The notes: generated by a model from the sequence alone, not told the origin. A stretch of 45,719 nucleotides of DNA from Levilactobacillus parabrevis ATCC 53295 (GCF_001434055.1 NZ_AZCZ01000019.1:1-45719); one strand, 5' to 3'; positions 15,882 through 25,058 are shown, counted from the stretch's first letter. Numbers and translations: made by a program.

Positions 15882-17288
15882 CTACTTATCAGTCTTTTGG
15901 TAATGGAACACAATAAAGTAAAGGCCGAAATTGATGACACTTAATGCTAGAATCAGCCCAAACGCTAACCGACTCCCAATCGCGGTCTCCTGAGCATAGG
16001 ACATGCCGTGAACCTTAACTGAAGACATCAGTGCTGCCAAAATCGTCGTCCCAACTGACCCCGCAAACTGTTGCCCCGTATTATAGATGGCATTGGCATC
16101 AGCCCGTTGACTAAAATCAACTTCTTTCAGCCCATTAGTCATGGTGTTTCCAAACGCCATCGAACGACCGATACTGAAGACCACGTACAGTGCAGCAATA
16201 ATAATGACCGTTAGTCGTTGTCCAATCACGGTAAAGCACAGCGCCGCAATAAAGAACAAACTACTCCCTAACAGGATTGGCAAGCGCGCACCATGTTCGT
16301 CCAGTAGATGACCGAACCAAGGCTGTAAGAGCGCCGTGACCAAGCTCCCCGGGAACAACATCAATCCACCAAACAAGGAACTCGCACCGACAACGATTTG
16401 CGCATAATTTGGCAAAGCAAAGTTGATCCCAATATTACAAAACTGCAAAATCACGTACGCCATAAAGCTAAATGTAAAGACTGGATTCCGAAAAATCTCG
16501 AGTTTTAATAACTGATTTTTACTACGCTTTGACACTAGAATATAGCCGGTCAACGTGAGTGCTGCCAGAATCAGGCCACCCAAGAACTGCCAGCTCAGCC
16601 ACCCCGCTGTCGTCAGACTGTTTAGCCCCATCGTAAAGCTCACAAAAGATACCGCCAGAAGGGCAAATTGCCCCCAGACAAACGAAACTTTTCTGACTGG
16701 TGAAAACTGCTTCATCACACCAAAGCCCAAAAGTAAAATAATCGCTTCTACTGGTAAGGTGGACCAGAAAATCAACCGCCAGTTACCTAGCGATGCCATA
16801 ATTCCCCCAAAGGTTGGCCCACTAGCTGGGGCAATCATCAGAATCAGACCAGCCATCCCCATGTAAAAACCAAGGCGAGAACGTGGCACACTTTCCAAAA
16901 CAACGTTAAACATCAATGGAATAGCAATACCAGCACAACCGGCCTGAACCAGTCGCCCAAACAGTAACACGGGAAAAACTGGTGCTAGCGCACAGATCAA
17001 GTCTCCGAGGATAAACAGCGACGCTCCGGCTACAAAGAGTTGCCGATTCGTAAATCGCTGCTTCAGGAAGGCCGATGTAATCATCAGTAATGCCACCGTC
17101 AGTAAGTATCCCGTCGTAATCCACTGAACCGTACTCAACGAAACATGCATCGTTGCCATCAGTGTCGGAAAAGTAACATTCATAGAAGTCTCCACTAGGA
17201 TTCCTAGAAAGGCCATCAAGGCGACCGCGAAAATGGCAATTAGGTTCTGCCGTGAAATTTTATCCGGGTCATTTTGTACCTGCGTCAT
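15882..17288 (-). CDS. MFS multidrug efflux transporter, DHA2 type
   Basis: A 468-residue membrane transporter, paralogous in type to the pump at 3225-4601. TM1 is followed by ETSMNVTFPTLM (the LDxTxVNVALP motif of DHA2 pumps), STVQWITTGYLLTVA covers TM2, GRLVQAGCAGIAIPLM is motif B, and APASGPTFGG is the antiporter motif C. GAAAGTGAGA precedes the ATG. It has no dedicated regulator gene next to it. The divergent intergenic region to the secreted peptide contains two palindromes. Substrate unknown. Confidence 0.87.
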   Translation of the reverse strand: MTQVQNDPDKISRQNLIAIFAVALMAFLGILVETSMNVTFPTLMATMHVSLSTVQWITTGYLLTVALLMITSAFLKQRFTNRQLFVAGASLFILGDLICALAPVFPVLLFGRLVQAGCAGIAIPLMFNVVLESVPRSRLGFYMGMAGLILMIAPASGPTFGGIMASLGNWRLIFWSTLPVEAIILLLGFGVMKQFSPVRKVSFVWGQFALLAVSFVSFTMGLNSLTTAGWLSWQFLGGLILAALTLTGYILVSKRSKNQLLKLEIFRNPVFTFSFMAYVILQFCNIGINFALPNYAQIVVGASSLFGGLMLFPGSLVTALLQPWFGHLLDEHGARLPILLGSSLFFIAALCFTVIGQRLTVIIIAALYVVFSIGRSMAFGNTMTNGLKEVDFSQRADANAIYNTGQQFAGSVGTTILAALMSSVKVHGMSYAQETAIGSRLAFGLILALSVINFGLYFIVFHYQKTDK

Positions 17289-17419
17289 TTGAACATCTCA
17301 CTTTCATTGAACTTCTATGTTCTATCATACTCACTTTCAAAAGTACTTTCATGGGTAAAATGCCATTAAATCGGTTACAGAACCCTTTAATTCTCGCTCT
17401 TTGACAAAAAAATAAAAAA

Positions 17420-17434
17420 GTTTTCAATGAAAAC
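17420..17434. promoter_or_regulatory. 15-bp inverted repeat between MFS and secreted peptide
   Basis: GTTTTCAATGAAAAC has perfect 7-bp arms around a single A. It lies about 130 bases upstream of the MFS start and 22 bases upstream of the -35 of the peptide promoter. It may be an operator; no regulator can be named. Confidence 0.35.
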
Positions 17435-17455
17435 CATTACATTGAGTTTCAGCCC

Positions 17456-17484
17456 TTGACTCAGCTTTCAGAAAATTATACTAT
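17456..17484 (+). promoter_or_regulatory. Promoter of the secreted peptide gene
   Basis: TTGACT (17456-17461), 17-base spacer and TACTAT (17479-17484); TATACT at 17477-17482 is an alternative -10. The next bases are a perfect palindrome. Confidence 0.7.
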
Positions 17485-17497
17485 GTTCACGTGAACA
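17484..17497. promoter_or_regulatory. LacI-type operator, perfect 14-bp palindrome
   Basis: TGTTCACGTGAACA is a perfect inverted repeat with central CG, located over the expected transcription start of the secreted-peptide gene. It fits the TGTTNACGTNAACA pattern seen at four uronate-locus promoters and is the most symmetrical of the set. Confidence 0.55.
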
Positions 17498-17531
17498 AAA
17501 GAGAAGAGAAAAAGAAAGAGGTACTTATATA

Positions 17532-17711
17532 ATGCATGTATTCAATCGAGTTTTAGCTGTTGTCGCTGCTGTTGCCGTATTCGGTTCAGGCGTCTTCGCT
17601 ACCCAAGCCATTGCTTCTACCACGTCAAACCCTGACGGTGTTGCAACGCACCAAACCTTAACGAGTGCTTACCAACAATTAATCCAAAAGCAAACTGAAC
17701 CCCTCAAGTAG
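17532..17711 (+). CDS. Short secreted peptide of unknown function
   Basis: A 59-codon ORF. Residues 1-28 form a signal peptide: NR near the start, a hydrophobic core VLAVVAAVAVFGSGVFA, and a likely signal peptidase I site after ATQAIA or nearby. The mature part of about 31 residues (STTSNPDGVATHQTLTSAYQQLIQKQTEPLK) is polar, without cysteines or a double-glycine leader. It has a promoter with a palindromic operator, a ribosome site (AAAGAGG) and a strong terminator, all in line, which supports a real gene. I do not recognise the family. It could be a signalling peptide, a cell-envelope factor or a stress peptide. Confidence 0.6.
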   Translation: MHVFNRVLAVVAAVAVFGSGVFATQAIASTTSNPDGVATHQTLTSAYQQLIQKQTEPLK

Positions 17712-17723
17712 TTCGGTTTTATG

Positions 17724-17762
17724 AAAAAGCTCCCCCGAAGTCTTCGGGAGAGCTTTTCTTTT
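17724..17762. terminator. Bidirectional terminator
   Basis: AAAAGCTC...GAGCTTTT with inner CCCGAAG/TTCGGG (17725-17757) and T-rich flanks on both sides. It can end the secreted-peptide transcript and the convergent acyltransferase gene. Confidence 0.9.
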
Positions 17763-17779
17763 ACAATCCACTTTATAAA

Positions 17780-19030
17780 TTATCTAATAACCGTGGCCCC
17801 AATCGCCGCTTCAGCAATGAAGTCCTTGATGCGTGAAATCATGTCATGAATGACGACACGACCAACCTGAACCTCATCAGTTGTCCCAATCATGTTAAAC
17901 CCAAGGTTCAGTTGCCCTTTGAACGTGCTGCAAGCCACCTGGAACATTGGCGCATAACGGAAAGAACCCGTCAGTAAGCAGTCCGTTAACGGTGTCCCTT
18001 CAAAGACCAACCGTGAATCATCAATGATGCCAAAGTTCGTGAAGGCAATGGCCCGAACGTGGTAATTGTCCTCCACAATCTGTTGCAACTTCTCAATCGG
18101 CTCTGACTTGTACTGTGCCATCAGTGACCGTACTGAGTCTAGGAATTGGTCTTGATCCTTCAGTCGCTGCATCTCAACATGCATCTTGGCCACGGCTGTG
18201 GCAATTGGCTCGTCCTGTGGGGAGTGAATGGCCGGATTAAACCGTGCCGTGTGATTAGCGATTCGTAACGCTGCATGTGCCTTGCTAATCTTCTGCCGCA
18301 TGTCAGTTGGACACGGAATAGCCAGTTCATCCCCACCGCGATCATAGGCCTGGACGGCTTTCCCAAAGGTCGTCAGGCAAACATCGTTGACCGTGACGCC
18401 CTGGCTATGCGTTGCCTGAATCAACGCTGCTGTCAGCTCCGGCGTTAAGCGCCACCCGCTAACATTATGCCGCGGTTGTTCATCGGTCTCATTCGTTAAT
18501 TGTGGTAAAGCTAATGGTTTAGCTGGATGATCCACGTCACCATGTTTGGCTGCGGCCGGATGGGACTTTAACAGGTCCTCCAACCAGTCCAGATTAACCA
18601 CGTTTTCAACGCCTGTAATGGCCGCTGCGCCACGGTTATAGCAATCACTGAGTAAGTAGAGGTACTGCTTAAACCCGCTGCCATCAGTTAAAATATGGCT
18701 CATGGTGATGGTCATCCTGTTCCCCCGACCATCGGCCTGAATATCAAACCGGATCTGTGCATTTTTCTCCCAATCCGGCGTGGTATCAACATCCGCATCA
18801 GCATCAACTGTTTCAATCACCTCGCTGGCGTCCTTAACTGCTGGTTGCCAGCTATTGTCACGCATTTCATAGCGACAGAATAGTTCTGGTACAACCTGTG
18901 CTGTCAAGTTTACGGCCTTGATGAGCCGGTCACTATCGATTGGCGTTGCAAACTTTAACTGGCAACGAATCATCGGATAGAGTTGATCAAAGCCAATCGT
19001 GTGTAGAATATTTAACGGATTTTTATTCAT
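17780..19030 (-). CDS. Condensation-type acyltransferase (HxxxDG family)
   Basis: A 416-residue protein of the CoA-dependent acyltransferase/NRPS-condensation superfamily. The active-site motif SHILTDGSG gives His112 and Asp116-Gly117 (HxxxDG). A second landmark is IPCPTDMRQ in the middle, similar to the DFGWG/PVDLR region of condensation and alcohol acetyltransferase enzymes. It has no carrier or adenylation domain and no NRPS neighbour, so a stand-alone O- or N-acyltransferase is more likely. The ATG at 19028-19030 has AGAGGA 10 nt upstream; the frame stays open 19 codons further but without a ribosome site. Substrate unknown. Monocistronic, following the uxaC1 terminator. Confidence 0.7.
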   Translation of the reverse strand: MNKNPLNILHTIGFDQLYPMIRCQLKFATPIDSDRLIKAVNLTAQVVPELFCRYEMRDNSWQPAVKDASEVIETVDADADVDTTPDWEKNAQIRFDIQADGRGNRMTITMSHILTDGSGFKQYLYLLSDCYNRGAAAITGVENVVNLDWLEDLLKSHPAAAKHGDVDHPAKPLALPQLTNETDEQPRHNVSGWRLTPELTAALIQATHSQGVTVNDVCLTTFGKAVQAYDRGGDELAIPCPTDMRQKISKAHAALRIANHTARFNPAIHSPQDEPIATAVAKMHVEMQRLKDQDQFLDSVRSLMAQYKSEPIEKLQQIVEDNYHVRAIAFTNFGIIDDSRLVFEGTPLTDCLLTGSFRYAPMFQVACSTFKGQLNLGFNMIGTTDEVQVGRVVIHDMISRIKDFIAEAAIGATVIR

Positions 19031-19111
19031 ACTCTCAGGATCCTCTCGTAAAATCAAACACTTATTTTTATCATAGATGGTCATCATGACTTAAACAAGG
19101 AATTTTAGAAA

Positions 19112-19155
19112 CAAAAAGTCCCGCAGGACTCCCATACGGAAGTTCATGCGAGACT
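19112..19155 (-). terminator. Terminator of gph1-uxaE-uxaC1
   Basis: AGTCCCGCA (19117-19125) pairs with TGCGAGACT (19147-19155) over nine positions including one G-U pair; TTTTTG follows on the minus strand. It lies 12 bases after the uxaC1 stop. Confidence 0.8.
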
Positions 19156-19166
19156 CTTTCATTCAC

Positions 19167-20630
19167 CTAGTTATTAACGGTTAGCTTACCGAAAATCTCA
19201 TCTGGTGTCTTGTCTGGGAAGAATTTGAAGAAATTGTAAGCATTGTTGTAGCAAATATTTTGTACAACCTTACCCAACATTTCTTCGTCATCCGGTACCC
19301 GACCTTGTTCTACCAAGTTCCCGTAGAAGTTGCAGAGAACCCGACGGAAGTATTCGTGACGTGGGTATGACAGGAAGCTCCGTGAGTCAGTCAGCATCCC
19401 AACAAAGTTAGGCAACAGACTTTCTTCGGCGAAGACCCGCAATTGTTCGTTCATACCTTCGGCAGTATCGTTGAACCACCAGCCGGCACCAAGTTGTAAG
19501 CGTTGTTTGCCACCCTCTTGGAAGGCACCCATCATCGTAGCCAATTGCATCCAGTCATTGTCATTCAAAGAGTAGAAGATCGTCTTTGGAATGTCATGAG
19601 TAATCTGCATCTTAGTGTAGAGTTTAGCAATTTGATCAGCGATATCAGGTTGTGTCCCAACGGCATCATAACCGGTATCAGGACCTAATTTGTCGAACAT
19701 TGGCCGATTAAGGTCACGGATTGAGTTGATATGGAACTGCATCGTCCAATCAAATTCCTTGTTCAACTTCATTAAGTTTTCCAATAAGGCGGTCAAGTAT
19801 TGGTCGACTTCCTTAGGTGATAATTCTTCGTTGTTAACACCTTTATCAAAGATAGCATTCAGCTCGCTGTCTGAAGCTTCGATGAAGTGGTAAGTCAACA
19901 GAGAATGGTCAGATAAACGGCCACCCATTTCATTAAAGAATTCAAACCGTTGCTTAACAGCATCGATCATCGTCTTAAATGAAGTGATCTTAACACCAGA
20001 GATGTCACCCAATTCCTTCAGGTAGTCGGCGAAACCATCACGATCGACTTGGATCAACTTGTCAGGCCGCATAGCTGGTAAGGTCCGGAAGCCGTTTTCA
20101 GCTTCTGTTTCCTTCAACAGTTTGTGGTAGTGCAAGTCAGAGGCAGGGTCATCGGTGGTGCAGACAGCCTTAACGTTGGAGTTCTTGATTAAATTCCGTG
20201 GCTTGAAGGCATCAGTTTGGAGTTCAGCATTAGCTTTCTTCCAAATGTCTGGTGCGGTCTTCCGACTCAATACTTCATCGATGTGGAAGAAACGCTTGAG
20301 TTCCAGGTGAGTCCATTCGTAGAGTGGGTTCCCCAAAGCACTTTCAATTGTTTCAGCCCAGGCCAAGAATTTCTGATATTCATCGCCGTCACCAGTGATC
20401 AATTCTTCAGGAACCCCGTTGGTCCGTTCTTGACGCCACTTGTAGTGGTCGCCGTAAACGCCTTCGTTTAACCAAATTCGCGTAATGTTAGGGTAGTTCT
20501 TGTTTTCATAGATTTCCTTTGGATTCAAGTGACAATGGAAGTCGATGATTGGCATACCCTTGGCATAGTCATTGAAAAGCTTCTTGGCCATGTCGTTGCC
20601 GAGTAAGAAATTGTCGTCCAATAAAGCCAT
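19167..20630 (-). CDS. uxaC: Glucuronate (uronate) isomerase, copy 1
   Basis: UxaC interconverts D-glucuronate with D-fructuronate and D-galacturonate with D-tagaturonate. The 487-residue protein has the amidohydrolase-like metal motif [27 protein letters not shown] near the N-terminus (His-x-His at about 32-34), the [13 protein letters not shown] segment and the C-terminal [19 protein letters not shown] motif. AAGGAGG precedes the ATG. It is last in gph1-uxaE-uxaC1. Pairing with UxaE suggests galacturonate as a main substrate. A second copy lies at 30668-32098; the two are clearly paralogous but not recent duplicates. Confidence 0.95.
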   Translation of the reverse strand: MALLDDNFLLGNDMAKKLFNDYAKGMPIIDFHCHLNPKEIYENKNYPNITRIWLNEGVYGDHYKWRQERTNGVPEELITGDGDEYQKFLAWAETIESALGNPLYEWTHLELKRFFHIDEVLSRKTAPDIWKKANAELQTDAFKPRNLIKNSNVKAVCTTDDPASDLHYHKLLKETEAENGFRTLPAMRPDKLIQVDRDGFADYLKELGDISGVKITSFKTMIDAVKQRFEFFNEMGGRLSDHSLLTYHFIEASDSELNAIFDKGVNNEELSPKEVDQYLTALLENLMKLNKEFDWTMQFHINSIRDLNRPMFDKLGPDTGYDAVGTQPDIADQIAKLYTKMQITHDIPKTIFYSLNDNDWMQLATMMGAFQEGGKQRLQLGAGWWFNDTAEGMNEQLRVFAEESLLPNFVGMLTDSRSFLSYPRHEYFRRVLCNFYGNLVEQGRVPDDEEMLGKVVQNICYNNAYNFFKFFPDKTPDEIFGKLTVNN

Positions 20631-20682
20631 CAGGATATTCCTCCTTATGAGAGTTAGTGCTAATTAAGCAGTTTCGCTTAGA

Positions 20683-22266
20683 TTAGTCTTCGTTGATCTT
20701 TGGTTCGTACTTAGCTTGAACTTCTGCCTTGGACTTAGCCAAACCTTGAAGTAAGTCGAGGTGTTCTGCAATGTGAATGTTCAAGTACTTGTCATAAAGG
20801 TCTTGGTTTTCCTTCAAGATCTTGAAGAACTTGTCACGGTATACGTACTTGTAGCTCTTTTGAGCGTTCAAGAGTGAACCATACATCGTGTGAAGAACTT
20901 GCCGTGAGTCATCACCATCAAGCAAACTCATAACGTTGGATTCGTTGATCGTTTCTGGCTTTGGAGCAGTCCCATCGGTTTGGGCGTTGAATACGTAGAA
21001 TGATGCAACATCATCCAAGTTTTCGTAAGCAAACTTGTAAAGTTGAACCATAAACTTAGGATCGACATGGGCAATAACACGGAGAGCTTCCAACCAGTTA
21101 GTCCCAGCGGTCTTAACGTGCCAGCCATGTTGCTTGGAGATCCGGCCAATGATTTCGTATACAGAAAGCTTGTCGGAACCAGAGTGAATACTCAACTTGT
21201 AACCGAACTTTTCAGCAATAGCTTCATGTACAACGTATTCACGTTCGAAGCGCTTTACATCACCGATGTAGTCAATAGCCTTCTGGAATTCACCATAGAA
21301 CTTAGGTGCAATGGTTTCAGGAGTGATACCTTCGCGATGTAATTCGTTAGCAAAGAAGTAGTGGTTTGCAGGCGTCGTAGGAACAATCGTTTCATCCATA
21401 GAAATTTCGAAGTCCAAGTTGTAAGGTACGATGAACTTGTGGTAGATGAAGATAGCGTACTTAACAGCTCCATAGAAGATCAGAACTGATTCTTCAACGT
21501 CACGCTTGGAGAAGTGAACGGAAGCATCGTCGCTGATTTGGAACGTCTTGTCCAAGTAAGTCTTGTTGAAGCGTTCTACTAAATCGTCATCCAAAGCGTT
21601 GAACTTAGTGTCCAATTCTTCATCAGAGAACTTAGCAACTTCGTTATGAATCTTTTCAGTAGCATCCAAAGTAATCATGGTGCAACCGGCCTTAACGGCG
21701 TAGTCAACTTCATGAGGATTCTTAACGTGGTCACCATCGTCAACCCAGCCATCAGTGTAACCTTCTTCAAAGACAGCCCAGCCGGCATCCAATAAGACAT
21801 CGGTTTCGGTACGGTTCATCAATAGTAATTCACGAATTGATTGTTGTGCTAAGACTGGGACAATGCCACGGCCTTTGAACAAACGTAAGTGAGCGTTAGA
21901 AGCATTCCCTAAACGGTCACCTAAACCAAAGGTGTACTTGTAACCATGACGTGACGTAGGTTTGATCCAAGCAAAGCGCTTAGCAAGTGCACGCCAGTTG
22001 GTTTCGTTTAAATCACCAGTAATTAAAGTCTTGTTGTGGTCAACAATGCTTTCCTTGGCGTCAAAGTCTTTGACGTCGTCGCGATCTTCGTAAACAACCA
22101 AAGTCTTGGCAGTTTGCTTGTTAACGGTTTCGTGCAAGATGAAGTAGACGTTGCGGCGATCCACTTGAATTGAAGGTGCATAAACTTCTTTATCTGATAA
22201 GCTGTCGTAGTTGCCTTGGGCAGCAATAATCTCATAGACATCTGAAACTAACTTTTGTAAGTCCAT
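20683..22266 (-). CDS. uxaE: Tagaturonate epimerase (UxaE family)
   Basis: Member of the UxaE/tagaturonate epimerase family, which converts D-tagaturonate to D-fructuronate and so feeds galacturonate carbon into the glucuronate branch. The 527-residue protein shows family landmarks KYTFGLGDRLGNASNAHLRLFKG, VPVLAQQSIREL, DDGDHVKNPHEVDYAVKAGCTMITLDATEKI and SIHSGSDKLSVYEIIGRIS...HVKTAGTNWLEALR, rich in His/Asp/Glu for metal binding. GGAGG precedes the ATG. It lies between the gph1 transporter and uxaC1. The family is named with good confidence from memory of these motifs; no close enzyme was compared. Confidence 0.85.
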   Translation of the reverse strand: MDLQKLVSDVYEIIAAQGNYDSLSDKEVYAPSIQVDRRNVYFILHETVNKQTAKTLVVYEDRDDVKDFDAKESIVDHNKTLITGDLNETNWRALAKRFAWIKPTSRHGYKYTFGLGDRLGNASNAHLRLFKGRGIVPVLAQQSIRELLLMNRTETDVLLDAGWAVFEEGYTDGWVDDGDHVKNPHEVDYAVKAGCTMITLDATEKIHNEVAKFSDEELDTKFNALDDDLVERFNKTYLDKTFQISDDASVHFSKRDVEESVLIFYGAVKYAIFIYHKFIVPYNLDFEISMDETIVPTTPANHYFFANELHREGITPETIAPKFYGEFQKAIDYIGDVKRFEREYVVHEAIAEKFGYKLSIHSGSDKLSVYEIIGRISKQHGWHVKTAGTNWLEALRVIAHVDPKFMVQLYKFAYENLDDVASFYVFNAQTDGTAPKPETINESNVMSLLDGDDSRQVLHTMYGSLLNAQKSYKYVYRDKFFKILKENQDLYDKYLNIHIAEHLDLLQGLAKSKAEVQAKYEPKINED

Positions 22267-22339
22267 TGATATAACCCTCCATAATGTAAGTTTGATAAAG
22301 TTTTTAAAAACCGTGATCCCAAATTATTTAGTATGACGA

Positions 22340-23824
22340 TTAGTTCTTATCCTTGTCGGTAGCTTTGCTTTCACCGATCTTGCCGCCTTCCCAACGACCA
22401 TGGTCAAGGTCATCGGCAATTTCACCAAAGCGCTTGTCATCCAGTTTGTATAAGAAACCGATTACAACTGCGGCAATGATTAAGCAAAGGCCAGGATACA
22501 ACGTCATAGCGGCCTTGATACCATTTAAGGCACGAGGAGTTTGCGTTGCGTTGGCAACGTAACCCGTTAAGGCCAAGACACCGGCACTAACTAAAGCAGC
22601 CAGTGATTGTGCGATCTTCCGTGAGAAGTTAAATGCAGCGTATGTAATAGCTTCCTTACGGACACCTGAACGCCATTCACCGAAGTCGATAGCGTTGGAA
22701 ACCATGGCCCAAGTAATCCCGTTAGGAATAGCTAAAGCCGTGTAACCAATCGTAACTAAGACAACGAATGTAATCACGTTTGAAGGCAAGAAGTAGTTCA
22801 ACAGGTTAGCCACGGCACCAACAACGAAACTCCACATTGCGGTACGCTTTTGGCCAAAGTGCTTAGTTAACGTAGGAATCATGAAGACCCCGACGATTGA
22901 GCAACCCATCATAACGGCGTTGATGATTGGCTGAAGACCAATGTTACCTAAGTTGTATTGTGCGTAGAACACCATCATTTGGTTGTTCGTGTTCATGGCA
23001 GAGATAGTAAACAAGGTCATCAGAATCAAGGCACCTAAAGGACCGTTCTTGAAGATAACTTTGATGTAATCTTTGAAACCTTCCTTTTTGGCTGCCTCAC
23101 CAGTAGCACGGTGGACCTTAACGTTTTCCTTAGTACCTAAGTAACATACGGCAAACATTGCGATCCCAATGACAGCGAAGACTGCGGCTGCCCAGAAGTA
23201 ACCGTGTTCTTCTTTGACACCAGTGTTCCCGTTAGCAATCAAACCCATCAAAGGAATAAATGCAACCCCGGCGATGAATTGTGCACCGACAGAACCAACT
23301 TGACGAGAAGTTGCCATGAAGCTCCGGTCTTGCGAATTCCGGGACATAACGGAAGCTAAAGAACCGTACGGGTCATTGGTAAATGAATAAACCAGGCCCC
23401 AGATCATGTATGCAGCATATGCGTAGATAATCTTTTGAACCCCAGTAAGACCAGATGGCATCGTAAACGTTACGACGGTCATAATCCCTAAAATGATGGC
23501 TGAAATCATCATGACCGGACGGAACTTACCACGTTTACCGATATTCTTCCGGTTATCAATTACTGAACCGGCGATAGGATCCATAAACGCATCGAAAATC
23601 TTGGTGAAGGCGAAAATACCAGCGACAGCTCCGGCACCGATACCACAAGCATCGATCCAGAACTTAGTCAGGTACGCCTGCCCAAGGTCAAACATGAAGC
23701 CGTTACCAAAGTCCCCAAACCCATAAGCAATTTTTTCATGGGTAGGAATCCGCTTAGATGAGTCATTCATCATTTCCCCATCTTTTACAGCGGGTTTTGG
23801 ACTTGTTGCTGCCTCTTCACTCAT
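22340..23824 (-). CDS. GPH-family hexuronide/hexuronate:cation symporter, copy 1
   Basis: Glycoside-pentoside-hexuronide transporter, 494 residues, about 12 membrane segments. The opening IAYGFGDFGNGFMFDLGQAYLTKFWIDACGI and the following KIFDAFMDPIAGSVIDN...GKRGKFRPVMM form the family's cation- and sugar-binding region. A GPH-typical WGLVYSFTNDPYGSLASVMS segment comes next. First gene of gph1-uxaE-uxaC1, so it likely imports galacturonate, glucuronate or a glucuronide. AAGGAGG precedes the ATG. A cre-like site and LacI-type operators lie upstream. GusB/UidB is a related but not proven equivalent. Confidence 0.87.
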   Translation of the reverse strand: MSEEAATSPKPAVKDGEMMNDSSKRIPTHEKIAYGFGDFGNGFMFDLGQAYLTKFWIDACGIGAGAVAGIFAFTKIFDAFMDPIAGSVIDNRKNIGKRGKFRPVMMISAIILGIMTVVTFTMPSGLTGVQKIIYAYAAYMIWGLVYSFTNDPYGSLASVMSRNSQDRSFMATSRQVGSVGAQFIAGVAFIPLMGLIANGNTGVKEEHGYFWAAAVFAVIGIAMFAVCYLGTKENVKVHRATGEAAKKEGFKDYIKVIFKNGPLGALILMTLFTISAMNTNNQMMVFYAQYNLGNIGLQPIINAVMMGCSIVGVFMIPTLTKHFGQKRTAMWSFVVGAVANLLNYFLPSNVITFVVLVTIGYTALAIPNGITWAMVSNAIDFGEWRSGVRKEAITYAAFNFSRKIAQSLAALVSAGVLALTGYVANATQTPRALNGIKAAMTLYPGLCLIIAAVVIGFLYKLDDKRFGEIADDLDHGRWEGGKIGESKATDKDKN

Positions 23825-23860
23825 TCGAGCACCTCCTTGAATCTGCTACGAACCATTAAG

Positions 23861-23874
23861 AGAAATCGCTTACA
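23861..23874. promoter_or_regulatory. cre-like site upstream of gph1
   Basis: TGTAAGCGATTTCT on the minus strand resembles the CcpA-binding cre consensus. It lies about 40 bases upstream of the gph1 start codon and downstream of the likely promoter, a position for roadblock-type repression. Confidence 0.45.
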
Positions 23875-23881
23875 ATTTTGA

Positions 23882-23895
23882 TACACACGTTAACA
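23882..23895. promoter_or_regulatory. LacI-type operator of gph1 (proximal)
   Basis: TACACACGTTAACA; minus-strand reading TGTTAACGTGTGTA. It directly follows a GATAAT -10-like sequence on the minus strand. Contains the conserved TGTTAACGT half of the motif. Confidence 0.6.
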
Positions 23896-23972
23896 CAATT
23901 ATCAGTGTGCCTTCGCTACTGCTCGCTGACTTCTGGATTATTTGTTAAACGTCAGGGCTTAAGCTATGTACT

Positions 23973-23986
23973 AGTAAGCGCTTTCC
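23973..23986. promoter_or_regulatory. cre-like site between lacI and gph1
   Basis: AGTAAGCGCTTTCC is a near-palindromic match to the cre core WGWAARCGYTWWCN. About 150 bases upstream of gph1. Confidence 0.55.
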
Positions 23987-24016
23987 TTTAACAATGTCTA
24001 TACTATCACAAACTCA

Positions 24017-24030
24017 TGCACACGTTAACA
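24017..24030. promoter_or_regulatory. LacI-type operator of gph1 (distal)
   Basis: TGCACACGTTAACA shares ACACGTTAACA exactly with the site at 23882-23895. The two lie 135 bases apart centre to centre, a spacing that could allow looping. It is just after the lacI stop codon. Confidence 0.6.
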
Positions 24031-24050
24031 ATTTTTTAATAAAAAAAGGA

Positions 24051-25058
24051 TTATTTTCTCAAATCCTTCACGGAATCCCGTACTATCAACGTTGGGACAA
24101 TCACTTTTTTTATTGGATCTGTCATCGATCCATCCAATAATTTCGTCAAAGCATCGATACCTTCTTGGACAATATCATCAGTTGGTTTACGTACCGTCGT
24201 CAACCGCGGCACTAAATATTTTGCGTAACTCATGTCATCGTAGCCAATAATCGAGATATCATCGGGCACAGAATATCCGAGATCTTGGCAGGCCCGGACA
24301 GCGCCCGCTGCCATATCGTCATTCGAGGCAAAGACGCAGGTTGGTGTCTCAATTGCCCCAAGAATGTTTCGCATACCCTCGTAGCCGCTATCTGGCAAGT
24401 AGGTCCCTTGCTGAACCCACTCCGGCTTAACAGTGGCGTCACTAGCTGCTGTGACATCCACAAAGGCCTGTTGCCGGTCCTGCGTCGATACAAAGTCAGT
24501 GGCCCCTTTAATCAGGCCAAACTTCTTGTGGCCCATCCGGACGGCATATTCCATTAACTTTCGGGCACCCAAGTAATCATCCGTCGTAAAGTTCGACACA
24601 TCTTCCCGGGCAATCTTTCGGTTCAGAATAACCACGGGCAGGCCCCGTTCAATCATCATATTGATAAACGCATCATCGTTAACACTTTGACTGACCACAA
24701 TAGCCCCATCGTATTGGTGGCGGCTCACTGCGGTAGTTCCATCGAGGGCTTCGATACTGTCAATAGAAATCGAATACCCCTCCGGCAAGGCTTCCTTTGA
24801 CCGATTGATAACATCTACCAAGAAACTAGGTGAAGTCCCAGTATCTAGCTCAGAAAAGAAGATGCCGATAATGAAGGAGCGCTTCTCAACCAGCCCCTTG
24901 GCATTAATATTTGGCACGTAGCCCAAGTCGTCCGCAATCTTGCGAATCTTCCGTTTCGTTTCCTCTTTAACTAAGGGACTATCGTTCAACGCACGAGAAA
25001 CCGTGGTGTGTGAGACGTTAGCACGCTTAGCAATCGTCAAAATCGTTACTTCTTCCAA
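24051..25058 (-). CDS. LacI-family regulator, probable uronate repressor
   Basis: A 335-residue LacI/GalR regulator. The HTH is at residues 5-25 (ILTIAKRANVSHTTVSRALND), followed by the hinge region LGYVPNINAKGLVEKRS and a periplasmic-binding-protein-like effector domain (SFIIGIFFSELDTGTSP... to FASNDDMAAGAVRACQDLGYSVPDDISIIGYDD). The start is a TTG with GGAGG 8 nt upstream. It lies directly upstream of gph1-uxaE-uxaC1 on the same strand. TGTTNACGTNAACA-like sites with the central CG typical of LacI operators occur at its own promoter and at gph1, kduI and uxuB. The effector is probably a uronate intermediate (inference). Confidence 0.85.
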   Translation of the reverse strand: MEEVTILTIAKRANVSHTTVSRALNDSPLVKEETKRKIRKIADDLGYVPNINAKGLVEKRSFIIGIFFSELDTGTSPSFLVDVINRSKEALPEGYSISIDSIEALDGTTAVSRHQYDGAIVVSQSVNDDAFINMMIERGLPVVILNRKIAREDVSNFTTDDYLGARKLMEYAVRMGHKKFGLIKGATDFVSTQDRQQAFVDVTAASDATVKPEWVQQGTYLPDSGYEGMRNILGAIETPTCVFASNDDMAAGAVRACQDLGYSVPDDISIIGYDDMSYAKYLVPRLTTVRKPTDDIVQEGIDALTKLLDGSMTDPIKKVIVPTLIVRDSVKDLRK

